64,000 nucleotides of DNA. It comes from Vulcanimicrobium winogradskyi. Its GTDB lineage: Bacteria > Vulcanimicrobiota > Vulcanimicrobiia > Vulcanimicrobiales > Vulcanimicrobiaceae. Location of the stretch: NCBI GenBank assembly GCA_003134965.1, contig PLDA01000007.1, forward strand, positions 62,001 through 126,000, in the 5' to 3' direction. Both the position numbers and the translations under genes were made by a program. The notes beneath the pieces were generated by a model. It was not told where the DNA came from. It saw only the letters and a list, made by a program, of their open reading frames with translations, and made no database searches. Position 1 is the stretch's first letter; each line of letters begins with the position of its first letter. Shown one piece after another: positions 1-8,276 of this stretch.

Positions 1-2
1 CC

Positions 3-1247
3 GCGTTCGGCGCGATGGTCGTCGTGACGGCGGTGCTCGCACTGCTCGCGACGCGGCGCCGCTCCCAGCGTCTCGCGCTGATGGGGTCGTTCGGCGGTTT
101 CCTCACGCCGCTGCTCCTTGCCGGCGACCGCACGGACCACGCCCTGCTCGCAAGCTATCTGCTGATCTTGACGGCGACGATGCTCGCGGTCGGGATCCGC
201 TCGTCGTTCCGGTTCGTCGAATGGCTGACGTTCGTCGCGGTGCTGTGCTACGGCCCGGCGTTCGCGATCGACCGGCCGCACCACTGGAACGACCTCGCGT
301 GCACGATCGTCGGGGCGCTGTTCTTCGCGACGTTCGCGCTCGCCGCGACGCTCGGCGCCGTGCACGACCGCAAAGCCTCCGCCGCGCGGCTCACCCTCCT
401 GGCCCTCGACACCGCCGCTTTCGGGCTCGTGCTGCTGCTGATCTACTCGCAGCGCCAGTCGGTGCTCGGCCTCTCGCTGCTCGTCTTCGCGGCCATCTTG
501 ATCGCGACGGCGCGCTTCATCCCGCTGCCGTATCCGCTCGGATTCGCCTACTTCTATCTCGGCCTCTCCGCGGCGACGCTCGCACTCCCCGCACTCTTCC
601 ACGCGATGTCGCTGCTCGACGTGTTCACCGTCGAAGCGGCGCTTCTGGTGCTGATCGCGACGCGGACCGGCCATCGCTGGGTCGCGGTCGCCGGCGCGCT
701 GATCTTCGCTTGGACCGGCCTGGCGTTCCTGGGCCTCGCCGCGTCGACCCCCCCGCAGCACAACATCGTGAACGATCTCGCCGTCGGGGTCGCGGTCTAC
801 GTCGCCGCGCTCGCGTTCGCGCTCTCGCGGCTCGACACCGCGTCGCCCGGAGAACGGACGCTGCGCGGCTGGCGTGTCACCGGGATCGTCGCAATCAACC
901 TCGTCGCGCTGACCGGGCTCTCGCGCGAGTGCGTCGACCTCTTCGGCGGTCCGAAGGGTCTCGACGACCTCACCAGCCAGGCGCAGTTCGGACTGTCGGC
1001 GGTTTGGACGGTGTACGCCACCGCGCTGTTCGCGATCGGGATGGCGCGGCAGGACGGGCTGTTGCGCTGGCTCGGGATCATCCTGTTCGCGTGCGCGATC
1101 GTCAAGGTGCTCGCCGTCGATCTCGCCTCGCTCGACGTGACGTACCGGATCCTTTCCTCGCTCGGGCTCGGCGTCGTGCTCATCGCGGTATCGGCCTGGT
1201 ACCAGCGGGCGATGGTCCGGCAGAAGGCGGCCGGCACCGAAGCGTAA
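3..1247 (+). CDS. DUF2339 family membrane protein (5' truncated)
   Basis: The frame is open to the window edge, so the visible 410-residue piece starting at the ATG at 15 is only the C-terminal part of a longer protein. It is almost wholly hydrophobic, with about ten or more predicted membrane helices. A GGFLTPLLL-type segment near residue 29 and the helix-rich layout are typical of DUF2339 proteins, large bacterial membrane proteins of unknown function. It ends 13 bases before hutI on the same strand, but nothing links it to histidine breakdown. The family call rests on overall resemblance, and the N-terminal half is outside the window. Confidence 0.7.
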   Translation, partial: AFGAMVVVTAVLALLATRRRSQRLALMGSFGGFLTPLLLAGDRTDHALLASYLLILTATMLAVGIRSSFRFVEWLTFVAVLCYGPAFAIDRPHHWNDLACTIVGALFFATFALAATLGAVHDRKASAARLTLLALDTAAFGLVLLLIYSQRQSVLGLSLLVFAAILIATARFIPLPYPLGFAYFYLGLSAATLALPALFHAMSLLDVFTVEAALLVLIATRTGHRWVAVAGALIFAWTGLAFLGLAASTPPQHNIVNDLAVGVAVYVAALAFALSRLDTASPGERTLRGWRVTGIVAINLVALTGLSRECVDLFGGPKGLDDLTSQAQFGLSAVWTVYATALFAIGMARQDGLLRWLGIILFACAIVKVLAVDLASLDVTYRILSSLGLGVVLIAVSAWYQRAMVRQKAAGTEA

Positions 1248-1260
1248 ACGAGTCGGCCGG

Positions 1261-2481
1261 ATGTCCTCCTACGACACGCTGTGGATCAACGCCCGGCTCG
1301 CGACGATGACGCCGGGCGCCGTGCCGTACGGCGCGATCGCCGACGGCGCGCTCGGCGCGAAGGACGGCGCGATCGCGTTCGTCGGCGAGCGCGCGGAGCT
1401 GCCGGACGCGCCGGAACGGCTCGCGGCGCGCGTGGTCGATGCGGCGCGACGCTGGATCACGCCGGGGTTCGTCGATCCGCACACGCATCTGGTCTTCGGC
1501 GGCGAGCGCGTCGCCGATTTCGAGCGCCGCGTTGCGGGACAAAGCTATCTCGCGGCAGCGAGCGGCGGAAGCGGGATCGCGCACACCGTCGCGACGACCC
1601 GCGCGACAAACGAGGAGACGCTCTACCGCGAGGCGGCGCAGCGGCTGCGCGCGATGATCGCAAGCGGTACGACGACGGTCGAGATCAAGTCCGGCTACGG
1701 GCTCGACGTCGAGACCGAACTGCGCATGCTGCGCGTCGCGCGCCGGCTTGGGCGCGAGCTCGGGATCACCGTGCGGACGACCTATCTCGGCGCGCACGTC
1801 GTCCCGCCGGAGTACGCCGGCCGCCGCGACGACTACCTCGCGCTCGTGTGCGGCGAGATGCTGCCGCGAGTGGCGCGCGAGGAGCTGGCCGATGCGGTCG
1901 ACGTCTTCTGCGATACGATCGCGTTCTCGCCGGCGGAGTCGGCGCGCGTACTCGACGCGGCGCGACGGCTCGGTCTCGCCGTGAAAGTGCACGCCGACCA
2001 GATCGCCGATACCGGAGCAGCAGCGCTCGCGGCGCGCTACGGTGCGCTCTCGGCCGATCATCTGGAACACACCGGCGAGGCCGGGATCGCCGCGCTCGCC
2101 GCGAGCGGCACGGTCGCCGTGCTGCTGCCGGGCGCGTATTACTATCTGCGCGAGACGGTCAAACCTCCCGTCGAAGCGCTGCGCGCGCACGGCGTCCCGA
2201 TCGCGCTCGCGACCGATTGCAATCCCGGTACATCGCCGATCCTGACGCTGCCGACCGTGCTGAACATGGCCTGCGTCCTGTTCGGCCTCACGCCGGAAGA
2301 AAGCGTCGCCGGCGTCACGCGCCACGCCGCGCGCGCCCTCGGCCTCGACGACCGCGGCGAGCTGCGCACCGGCATGCGCTGCGATCTCGCGCTCTGGGAC
2401 ATCGCATCGCCGCCGGAGCTGTGTTACTGGCTCGGCACGAGCCGTTGCGCCGGCGTCGTGATCGCCGGCGAGCCTCTGTAG
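1261..2481 (+). CDS. hutI: Imidazolonepropionase
   Basis: Hydrolyses 4-imidazolone-5-propionate to N-formimino-L-glutamate, the third step of histidine degradation, in the cytosol. The 406-residue length is normal. The amidohydrolase metal site is visible: an HTH motif after FVDP near residue 74, KVHADQ near 243, a DHLEHTG segment near 266 and ATDCNPGTSP near 318. The ATG at 1261 is the first plausible start; its ribosome site is weak. It runs towards the leftward hut operon and its stop lies 3 bases from the end of the dienelactone hydrolase gene, so it is not co-transcribed with hutUHG. Confidence 0.96.
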   Translation: MSSYDTLWINARLATMTPGAVPYGAIADGALGAKDGAIAFVGERAELPDAPERLAARVVDAARRWITPGFVDPHTHLVFGGERVADFERRVAGQSYLAAASGGSGIAHTVATTRATNEETLYREAAQRLRAMIASGTTTVEIKSGYGLDVETELRMLRVARRLGRELGITVRTTYLGAHVVPPEYAGRRDDYLALVCGEMLPRVAREELADAVDVFCDTIAFSPAESARVLDAARRLGLAVKVHADQIADTGAAALAARYGALSADHLEHTGEAGIAALAASGTVAVLLPGAYYYLRETVKPPVEALRAHGVPIALATDCNPGTSPILTLPTVLNMACVLFGLTPEESVAGVTRHAARALGLDDRGELRTGMRCDLALWDIASPPELCYWLGTSRCAGVVIAGEPL

Positions 2482-2484
2482 GCG

Positions 2485-3210
2485 TTACCGCAGCGTGCGC
2501 TCGAACAACGCGAGCGTCTCGAGCCAGGCGGCTTCTGCCTGCTGCGGGCGGTAGCTGTCGCGGTCGCGCGATGCGAAGCCGTGCGGCGCGCCCGGGTAGA
2601 CGCTGATCGTGTAGCGCTTCTTCTCACGGGAGAGCGTTTCGGCGACGCGTCCGTGTTCGTCGGGCGCGATCCCTTCGTCGTCGGCGCCGTAGATCAGCAG
2701 CAGTTCCGATTGCAGTTCCGGCAGACGCTCGACCAGCGGCTGCCAGAGGCGCGGTACTTTCGGCGCGATCCCGCCGCCGTAGAACGACGCCGCTGCGGCG
2801 ATCCGCTCGCCGAGCGTCAGCGCGGTCAGCACCGCGAGACGTCCGCCCATGCAGAACCCGACCGCGCCGTACCGCTCATGGCGCACGCTGGGATCAGCGT
2901 CGAGAAACGCGGTCGCGGCGCGCACGTCCTCGAGCATGCCCTCGGTACTGAGGCCCGTCAAACGCGGGTACACCTTGTCGAGCTGCGCGTAGGAGTACGT
3001 GTCGCCGTCGAACAGATCCGGCGCGATCGCTTCGTAGCCGTGCTCGGCGAGCCTGCGCACCTCGCTCTGGATGTAGTCGTTGACGCCGAACGCTTCCTGA
3101 AACAGGAGCACGCCCGGGAAGGGTCCGCCGCCGGCGGGGACGGCCAGGTAGGCACGCTTCCCCTCGCCCGTGCCGACGAACTCCGCACGCGCGATCTCGT
3201 GATGCTGCAT
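2485..3210 (-). CDS. Dienelactone hydrolase family protein
   Basis: Alpha/beta hydrolase of 241 residues, the usual size of the dienelactone hydrolase family, which opens lactone or ester bonds, classically in chlorocatechol breakdown. The triad is visible: Cys in GFCMGGR, Asp in YGADDEG and His in GAPHGF. The frame stays open far upstream, but the start at 3210 is preferred because it has a GAGGAGA ribosome site and begins directly with the family's N-terminal strand. It is the last gene of the leftward hutU-hutH-hutG group, 16 bases after hutG. A role in histidine breakdown is not expected, so its substrate is unknown. Confidence 0.9.
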   Translation of the reverse strand: MQHHEIARAEFVGTGEGKRAYLAVPAGGGPFPGVLLFQEAFGVNDYIQSEVRRLAEHGYEAIAPDLFDGDTYSYAQLDKVYPRLTGLSTEGMLEDVRAATAFLDADPSVRHERYGAVGFCMGGRLAVLTALTLGERIAAAASFYGGGIAPKVPRLWQPLVERLPELQSELLLIYGADDEGIAPDEHGRVAETLSREKKRYTISVYPGAPHGFASRDRDSYRPQQAEAAWLETLALFERTLR

Positions 3211-3226
3211 GGATCGACCGTTCTCC

Positions 3227-4069
3227 TCAGGGTGATGCCGACGTGGAATGCTTGGGAGCCGTCGCGAGCAGCGCGTTGCAGACTGCGCGCAGGACGACGG
3301 AGAGACGTCCCGCCTTCGCCTCGTCCCACGCGGTGCGCGAGCCGTCGGCAAGGTACGTCTTCTGGTTGATCTCGAGCTGGATCGCGTGCACGGCGTGCGC
3401 GGGATTGCCGTACCGCCGCGTGATGTACCCGCCTTTGAAGCGCCCGTCGACGACGTACGCGTACGGCGACGCGGCGACGACGTGCGCAACCGCGTCCGCC
3501 AGATTGCGTTCGCACGAGCGCCCCGAGTTCGTCCCGACGTTCACATCCGGCAGCTCGCCGTCGAAGAGCAGCGGCAACGGGCTCCAGATCGAGTGCGCGT
3601 CGAGCAGCAGCGCATAGCCGTGCACCCTTTTGATGCGAGCAAGCTCGCCGGCGAGCGCGTCGTGATACGGGTCGAAGCACAGCGCGCGGCGGATCGCGAT
3701 CTCGTCGTACGACGGCTCGTCACCGGCTGCGTAGAGCGGCTCGCCTTCGAACGTCTCGGTCGCGCAGAGCCCGGTCGTCCGCGCGCCCGGATACAATGTC
3801 GCACCCGAGGGATCGCGGTTCAGGTCGACGACGTACCGCGACCGGAGTGCCCGCAGCACCGTCGCGCCGAGCTGGCCGGCGAACGGATAGAGCCGATCCG
3901 CGAACCAGTCGGTGTCGACCAGCGCGCGACCGGGCGGCGTCAAACGCGCCGCGAGTTCGTCGGGCACGAACGTCCCCACGTGCGGCGCGCTGATCACCAG
4001 CGGCCCGTCACCGCGCTCCAGCTCGAAGACACCCTTCGACAAGCTCAGGGTGACATCTGGGTTTGTCAC
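3227..4069 (-). CDS. hutG: N-formylglutamate deformylase (FGase, PF05013 type)
   Basis: Hydrolyses N-formylglutamate to glutamate and formate, the last step of the five-step histidine pathway. The 280-residue protein has family features: ISAPHVGTFVP near the N-terminus, DTDWFAD, VVDLNRDP and LLDAHSIWS. It overlaps the end of hutH by 4 bases (ATGA), which fixes the start. Residues 5-13 (DVTLSLSKG) are not family sequence: they are a translated copy of the dispersed palindromic repeat (about 4031-4056) lying in frame just before the conserved VFELERGDGPL. The deformylase route needs a formiminoglutamate deiminase (HutF), which is not in this window. Confidence 0.93.
   Translation of the reverse strand: MTNPDVTLSLSKGVFELERGDGPLVISAPHVGTFVPDELAARLTPPGRALVDTDWFADRLYPFAGQLGATVLRALRSRYVVDLNRDPSGATLYPGARTTGLCATETFEGEPLYAAGDEPSYDEIAIRRALCFDPYHDALAGELARIKRVHGYALLLDAHSIWSPLPLLFDGELPDVNVGTNSGRSCERNLADAVAHVVAASPYAYVVDGRFKGGYITRRYGNPAHAVHAIQLEINQKTYLADGSRTAWDEAKAGRLSVVLRAVCNALLATAPKHSTSASP
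4031..4056 (-). repeat. Dispersed palindromic repeat copy, in hutG N-terminus
   Basis: Copy of the element whose core reads CCTGAGCTTGTCGAAGGGT on the coding strand. It is translated in frame as VTLSLSKG at the start of hutG, ahead of the first conserved family residues. Confidence 0.85.
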
Positions 4070-5586
4070 GACGCACCGGCCGTCGTGGGGAACAGCTGGG
4101 CGACCAGCGGCGTGAAGCGGCCGCTGCGCACGAGCTGCGCGACGCGTGCGATCTCCGGCGCGAGGTACCGGTCACCCCGGCCGCCGCCGTCCGGCGCGAT
4201 CTCGGCCAGGATCGCTTCAAGTGTCCGCGACGTGCGCAGCGGGCGGCGGAAGCCGATCCCGCGCGCTGCCGAGAGGAGCTCGATCGCGACGATGTGCGCG
4301 GCGTTGCGCAGCATGTCGTCGAGCCGGCGCGCGCCGTGCGTTGCCATGCTGACGTGGTCTTCCTGTCCCGCCGAGGTCGGGATCGAGTCGACGCTGGCCG
4401 GATGCGCGAGCCCTTTGTTCTCCGAGGCGAGCGCGGCCGCCGTGACCTGCGCGATCATGTAGCCGGACTCGAGCCCGGGATCGGTTGCGAGGAATGCGGG
4501 CAGCTGGCTGAACGTCGGATCGACCAGCAGCGCACTGCGACGTTCGCTGATGTTCCCGATCTCCGCGATCGCGACGGCCAGCGCGTCGGCGACCAGCGCG
4601 ACGGGTTCCGCATGGAAGTTGCCGCCGGAGATCACCTCGCCGGTGTCGGGGAAGACCAGCGGGTTGTCGGAGACCGCGTTGGCCTCGTCGACCAGGACCG
4701 CGGCGGCGTCCCGTATCGTGCGCAAGCACGCCCCGGCGACCTGCGGGATGCAGCGCAGGCTGTACGGGTCCTGCACCCGCCCGCAGTCACGGTGCGACTC
4801 GTTGATCTCACTGCCTTCGATCAGATCGCGGACCGCCGCCGCGACGTCGCTCTGCGACGCGTGTCCGCGAACGGCGTGGATCCGCGCGTCGAACGGGCGC
4901 ACGCTGCCCAGCGCGGCTTCGATCGTCAGCGCACCGGCGACGAGCGATGCGGCGAGCACGTCTTCGGCGCCGACCAGTCCGCGCAGCGCCAGCGCGGTCG
5001 AGACCTGCGTCCCGTTGAGCAGCGCGAGCCCTTCTTTCGCGCGCAGCTCGAGCAACGCGATCCCCGCCTGCGCCAGCGCCTCGGTCGCGGGCATCGTGCG
5101 GCCGCCGGCGACGGCGTCGCCGACGCCGATCAGCGCCGCCGACAGGTGCGCGAGCGGCGCGAGATCGCCCGACGCGCCGACCGAACCCTGTCCCGGGATC
5201 ACCGGCAGGACGTCGCGCTCATGGCACGCCAGCAGCGTCTCGATCACGCTCCAGCGCACGCCGGAATAGCCGCGCGCGAGCGAGTTGATCTTCAGTGCCA
5301 GCACGAGTCGCACGACCTCGCGCGGCAGCGGCGCGCCGACGCCGCAGGCGTGCGAGATGACGAGATTGCGCTGCAGTTCCCCGAGTCGCTCGCGCGGGAT
5401 GCGCGTCTGCGCAAGCTTCCCGAAGCCGGTGTTGACTCCGTAGACGCTGGCATCTTGCGCGGCGATCGCGGCGACCACCGCGGCGGCCCGGTCGACACCG
5501 GCTTTCGCCTCCGGATCGAGTGCGAGGAGGGTATCGCCGCGCAGCAGCGCGCGCACGTCGGCTGCGCGGAGCTCGCCGGCGCGCAT
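4066..5586 (-). CDS. hutH: Histidine ammonia-lyase
   Basis: Removes ammonia from L-histidine to give trans-urocanate, the first step of histidine catabolism. From the ATG at 5586 the protein has 506 residues, the standard length. The MIO prosthetic group forms from Ala138-Ser139-Gly140 in GSVGASGDLAP; the YGVNTGFG motif near residue 49 and the NSLARGYSG region are also present. An in-frame GTG at 5592 is an alternative start. The frame is open further upstream into hutU, but that extension is not family sequence. It lies 14 bases after hutU and overlaps hutG by 4 bases, so the three are very likely one transcript. Confidence 0.97.
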   Translation of the reverse strand: MRAGELRAADVRALLRGDTLLALDPEAKAGVDRAAAVVAAIAAQDASVYGVNTGFGKLAQTRIPRERLGELQRNLVISHACGVGAPLPREVVRLVLALKINSLARGYSGVRWSVIETLLACHERDVLPVIPGQGSVGASGDLAPLAHLSAALIGVGDAVAGGRTMPATEALAQAGIALLELRAKEGLALLNGTQVSTALALRGLVGAEDVLAASLVAGALTIEAALGSVRPFDARIHAVRGHASQSDVAAAVRDLIEGSEINESHRDCGRVQDPYSLRCIPQVAGACLRTIRDAAAVLVDEANAVSDNPLVFPDTGEVISGGNFHAEPVALVADALAVAIAEIGNISERRSALLVDPTFSQLPAFLATDPGLESGYMIAQVTAAALASENKGLAHPASVDSIPTSAGQEDHVSMATHGARRLDDMLRNAAHIVAIELLSAARGIGFRRPLRTSRTLEAILAEIAPDGGGRGDRYLAPEIARVAQLVRSGRFTPLVAQLFPTTAGAS

Positions 5587-5600
5587 CGTCACCGTTGCGC

Positions 5601-7262
5601 TCACTGTTGCATAGGAATCCGGAGGCCGTGCTCGCGGGCGCACTCCAGCGCCGATTCGTAGCCGGCGTCGGCATGGCGCGCGACGCCGCTCGCCGGATCG
5701 TTCCACAGCACGCGCGCGATGCGCTTCGCCGCAGCCTCGGTGCCGTCGCACACGATCACGACCCCGGCGTGTTGCGAGTACCCGATCCCGACCCCGCCGC
5801 CGTGATGGATCGAGACCCAGGTCGCGCCGCCCGCGACGTTGAGCATCGCGTTGAGGAGCGGCCAGTCGCTGACCGCGTCGGAACCGTCGCGCATCGCTTC
5901 GGTCTCGCGGTTCGGCGAGGCGACGCTGCCGCTGTCGAGATGATCGCGGCCGATCACGATCGGCGCCTTCAGCTCACCGCTCGCGACCATCGCATTGAAC
6001 GCCAGGCCGACCCGGTCGCGGTCGCCCAGACCGATCCAGCAGATCCGCGCCGGCAGCCCCTGAAACGCGATCCGCTCATGCGCCATGTCGAGCCAGCGGT
6101 GCAAATGCGCGTCGTTCGGCAGCAGCTCCTTGACCTTCGCGTCGGTCTTCGCGATGTCGTCGGGATCGCCCGAGAGCGCGACCCAGCGGAACGGTCCGAC
6201 CCCGCGGCAGAACAGCGGCCGGATGTACGCCGGCACGAATCCCGGGTACGCGAACGCGTCCGCAAAGCCGGTCTCGAGCGCCATCTGGCGAATGTTGTTG
6301 CCGTAGTCGAACGTCGGGACGCCGAGGCGATGAAACGCGACCATGGCTTCGACGTGCGTGACCATCGAGCGCTTCGCCGCCTCGGCGACGGCCTGCGGAT
6401 CGCGCTCGCGTGCTTCGCGCCATTGCTCGAGCGTCCAGCCGGCGGGGAGATAGCCGTTGACCGGATCGTGCGCCGAGGTCTGATCGGTCACCGCATCCGG
6501 GCGCACCCCGCGCCGCAGCAGCTCGGGGACAATCTCGGCCGCGTTCCCGACGACCCCGACCGACACGGGGACCTTCGTGCGCTTCGACTCCTCGATCAGC
6601 GCGAGCGCTTCGTCGAGCGACGCCGCGTGCTTGTCGAGGTAGCGCGTCGCCAAGCGTTTCTCGATGCGCGCCGGATCGCACTCGATCGCGAGCATCGACG
6701 CGCCGGCCATCGTCGCGGCGAGCGGCTGCGCGCCGCCCATCCCGCCCAGGCCGGCGGTGAGGATCCACTTGCCGGCGAGATCGCCGCCGTAATGCTGCCG
6801 GCCGAGCTCGGCGAACGTCTCGTACGTCCCCTGCACGATCCCTTGCGAGCCGATATAGATCCACGAACCGGCCGTCATCTGGCCGTACATCATCAGCCCT
6901 TTGCGGTCGAGCTCGTGGAAGTGCTCCCAGGTCGCCCAATGCGGGACGAGGTTGGAGTTGGCGAGCACGACGCGCGGCGCATCGGGATGGGTGCGGAAGA
7001 CGCCGACCGGTTTGCCGGATTGGATCGCCAGCGTCTCGTCGTCGCCGAGGCGTTCGAGCTCCGCGACGATGCGATCGAACGAGGGCCAGTCGCGCGCGGC
7101 TTTCCCGATCCCGCCGTAGACGACGAGGTCGCCGGGACGCTCGGCGACCTCCGGATCGAGATTGTTCATCAGCATGCGCAAGGCGGCTTCCGCTTGCCAG
7201 CTGCGTGCGCGCAGCGCGGTACCGCGCGGTGCCCGGATCGTGCGAACAGAATCGTCGATCAT
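5601..7262 (-). CDS. hutU: Urocanate hydratase
   Basis: Converts urocanate to imidazolonepropionate using tightly bound NAD+. From the ATG at 7262 the protein has 553 residues, as expected. Diagnostic stretches include YGGIGKAARDW, GGMGGAQPLAATMAG, the FDYGNNIR region and a GGGVGIGYSQHAG stretch near the C-terminus. The start is supported by a GGGAG ribosome site about 9 bases upstream. It is the first gene of the leftward hut operon. No inducer-binding or HutC-type regulator gene is seen nearby. Confidence 0.97.
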   Translation of the reverse strand: MIDDSVRTIRAPRGTALRARSWQAEAALRMLMNNLDPEVAERPGDLVVYGGIGKAARDWPSFDRIVAELERLGDDETLAIQSGKPVGVFRTHPDAPRVVLANSNLVPHWATWEHFHELDRKGLMMYGQMTAGSWIYIGSQGIVQGTYETFAELGRQHYGGDLAGKWILTAGLGGMGGAQPLAATMAGASMLAIECDPARIEKRLATRYLDKHAASLDEALALIEESKRTKVPVSVGVVGNAAEIVPELLRRGVRPDAVTDQTSAHDPVNGYLPAGWTLEQWREARERDPQAVAEAAKRSMVTHVEAMVAFHRLGVPTFDYGNNIRQMALETGFADAFAYPGFVPAYIRPLFCRGVGPFRWVALSGDPDDIAKTDAKVKELLPNDAHLHRWLDMAHERIAFQGLPARICWIGLGDRDRVGLAFNAMVASGELKAPIVIGRDHLDSGSVASPNRETEAMRDGSDAVSDWPLLNAMLNVAGGATWVSIHHGGGVGIGYSQHAGVVIVCDGTEAAAKRIARVLWNDPASGVARHADAGYESALECAREHGLRIPMQQ

Positions 7263-7364
7263 GCTTGATACTCCCGGCCGCGACCGCCTCGATCCTTCGC
7301 GGCGCGCCGCATCTGTGCACCCGCGAGGAAAAGGCTCCATGAAGCGTCAAGTCGGCAACTAACG

Positions 7365-8246
7365 ATGAATTCGGCACGATCGCCGGCAACGCAGAACGCT
7401 CGAAACGAGCCATCGAGGCAAGACTTCTATCGACGTTGCCGCTCGCACGTACTTTCACGGATCGAACAGACGGCGACCGATGTGAAACCGTTCTATCACA
7501 CCTTCATCGCGGACATCTTCCCGGCCGATCTCTACGCCGACCTTCACGCGCACATGGTGAAGTGCAAATACGGCGATGGCGTTCAGGATCGTCCCCAGGA
7601 CAACCCTGCCTTCGTGAACCAGCGCTACAACCTCTTCACGAGCACGGACGATGTCGTGGAGTGCATCCGAGCCGTCTTTTCGAGCCCTGACGTCAAGCAA
7701 GCGCTGCTCGAGAAGTTCTACTTCGCGCCGTTACAGGCCCTCGCCAACTCGCTGTCGATCCATGACGAGTTCGAGTACATCTTCACGAAGGCGGCTCGGT
7801 TTCAGAACATCCACGTCGATATACCGCCGAAGTTCATCTCATTCGTCTTCTACATCCCGGCGCATGTCGTGTCGCCGGCAGAGGAAGAACGCAATGCGAC
7901 GATCCTCTACGACAAATCCCTCGTGCCGCATTTCCAGGCGCGGTTCCGACCGAACTCCGTCTGCATTTTCGTTCCCCACTTTTACACGTATCACGGCTTT
8001 TCGTCGACGATCGATCGGGATGTATTGGTGATGTTCTACGTGAACCGAGAGGAACTTCAGAGCTGGCAGTTGCTGCGACGGCAAGAGGAGGAACAACCGC
8101 CGTTCGCGGACCTTCTCGACGCGATTGAACGGAAGCTTCGCTCGTATCCGCTCAAGGAGTTCGGGGGCACCGAACGACGGCTGCTCGTGGAACGATCCGA
8201 GTGCCTCGTCAACGCGCCGCAGGGGCGCGTTCTTCGTTCGAGATAA
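7365..8246 (+). CDS. Putative 2-oxoglutarate/Fe(II)-dependent oxygenase
   Basis: A 293-residue protein I do not recognise by name. Its middle resembles the jelly-roll core of 2OG-Fe(II) oxygenases: an HxD pair (His150, Asp152 in NIHVDIPP), a strand ending in FYIPAHV, and a distal His210 in FYTYHGF followed by basic residues, in the order and spacing used to bind iron and 2-oxoglutarate. Such enzymes hydroxylate proteins, sugars or small molecules. It is followed after 30 bases by a sugar-transferase fusion, so it may modify a glycan or its carrier. The pair is AT-richer than its neighbours, suggesting acquisition. The start has no good ribosome site and is uncertain. Confidence 0.55.
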   Translation: MNSARSPATQNARNEPSRQDFYRRCRSHVLSRIEQTATDVKPFYHTFIADIFPADLYADLHAHMVKCKYGDGVQDRPQDNPAFVNQRYNLFTSTDDVVECIRAVFSSPDVKQALLEKFYFAPLQALANSLSIHDEFEYIFTKAARFQNIHVDIPPKFISFVFYIPAHVVSPAEEERNATILYDKSLVPHFQARFRPNSVCIFVPHFYTYHGFSSTIDRDVLVMFYVNREELQSWQLLRRQEEEQPPFADLLDAIERKLRSYPLKEFGGTERRLLVERSECLVNAPQGRVLRSR

Positions 8247-8276
8247 CGAACGGGAACGGGCATTTTTCGAGGCCGC

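Noticed and set aside
2485..3489. N-terminally extended dienelactone hydrolase frame
   Set aside because: The extra 93 residues are Ser/Arg-rich antisense of hutG; the start at 3210 has a proper ribosome site.
4063..5661. Open frame of 532 codons opposite hutH
   Set aside because: Antisense of hutH; Arg/Asp/Gln-rich composition typical of shadows in G+C-rich DNA.
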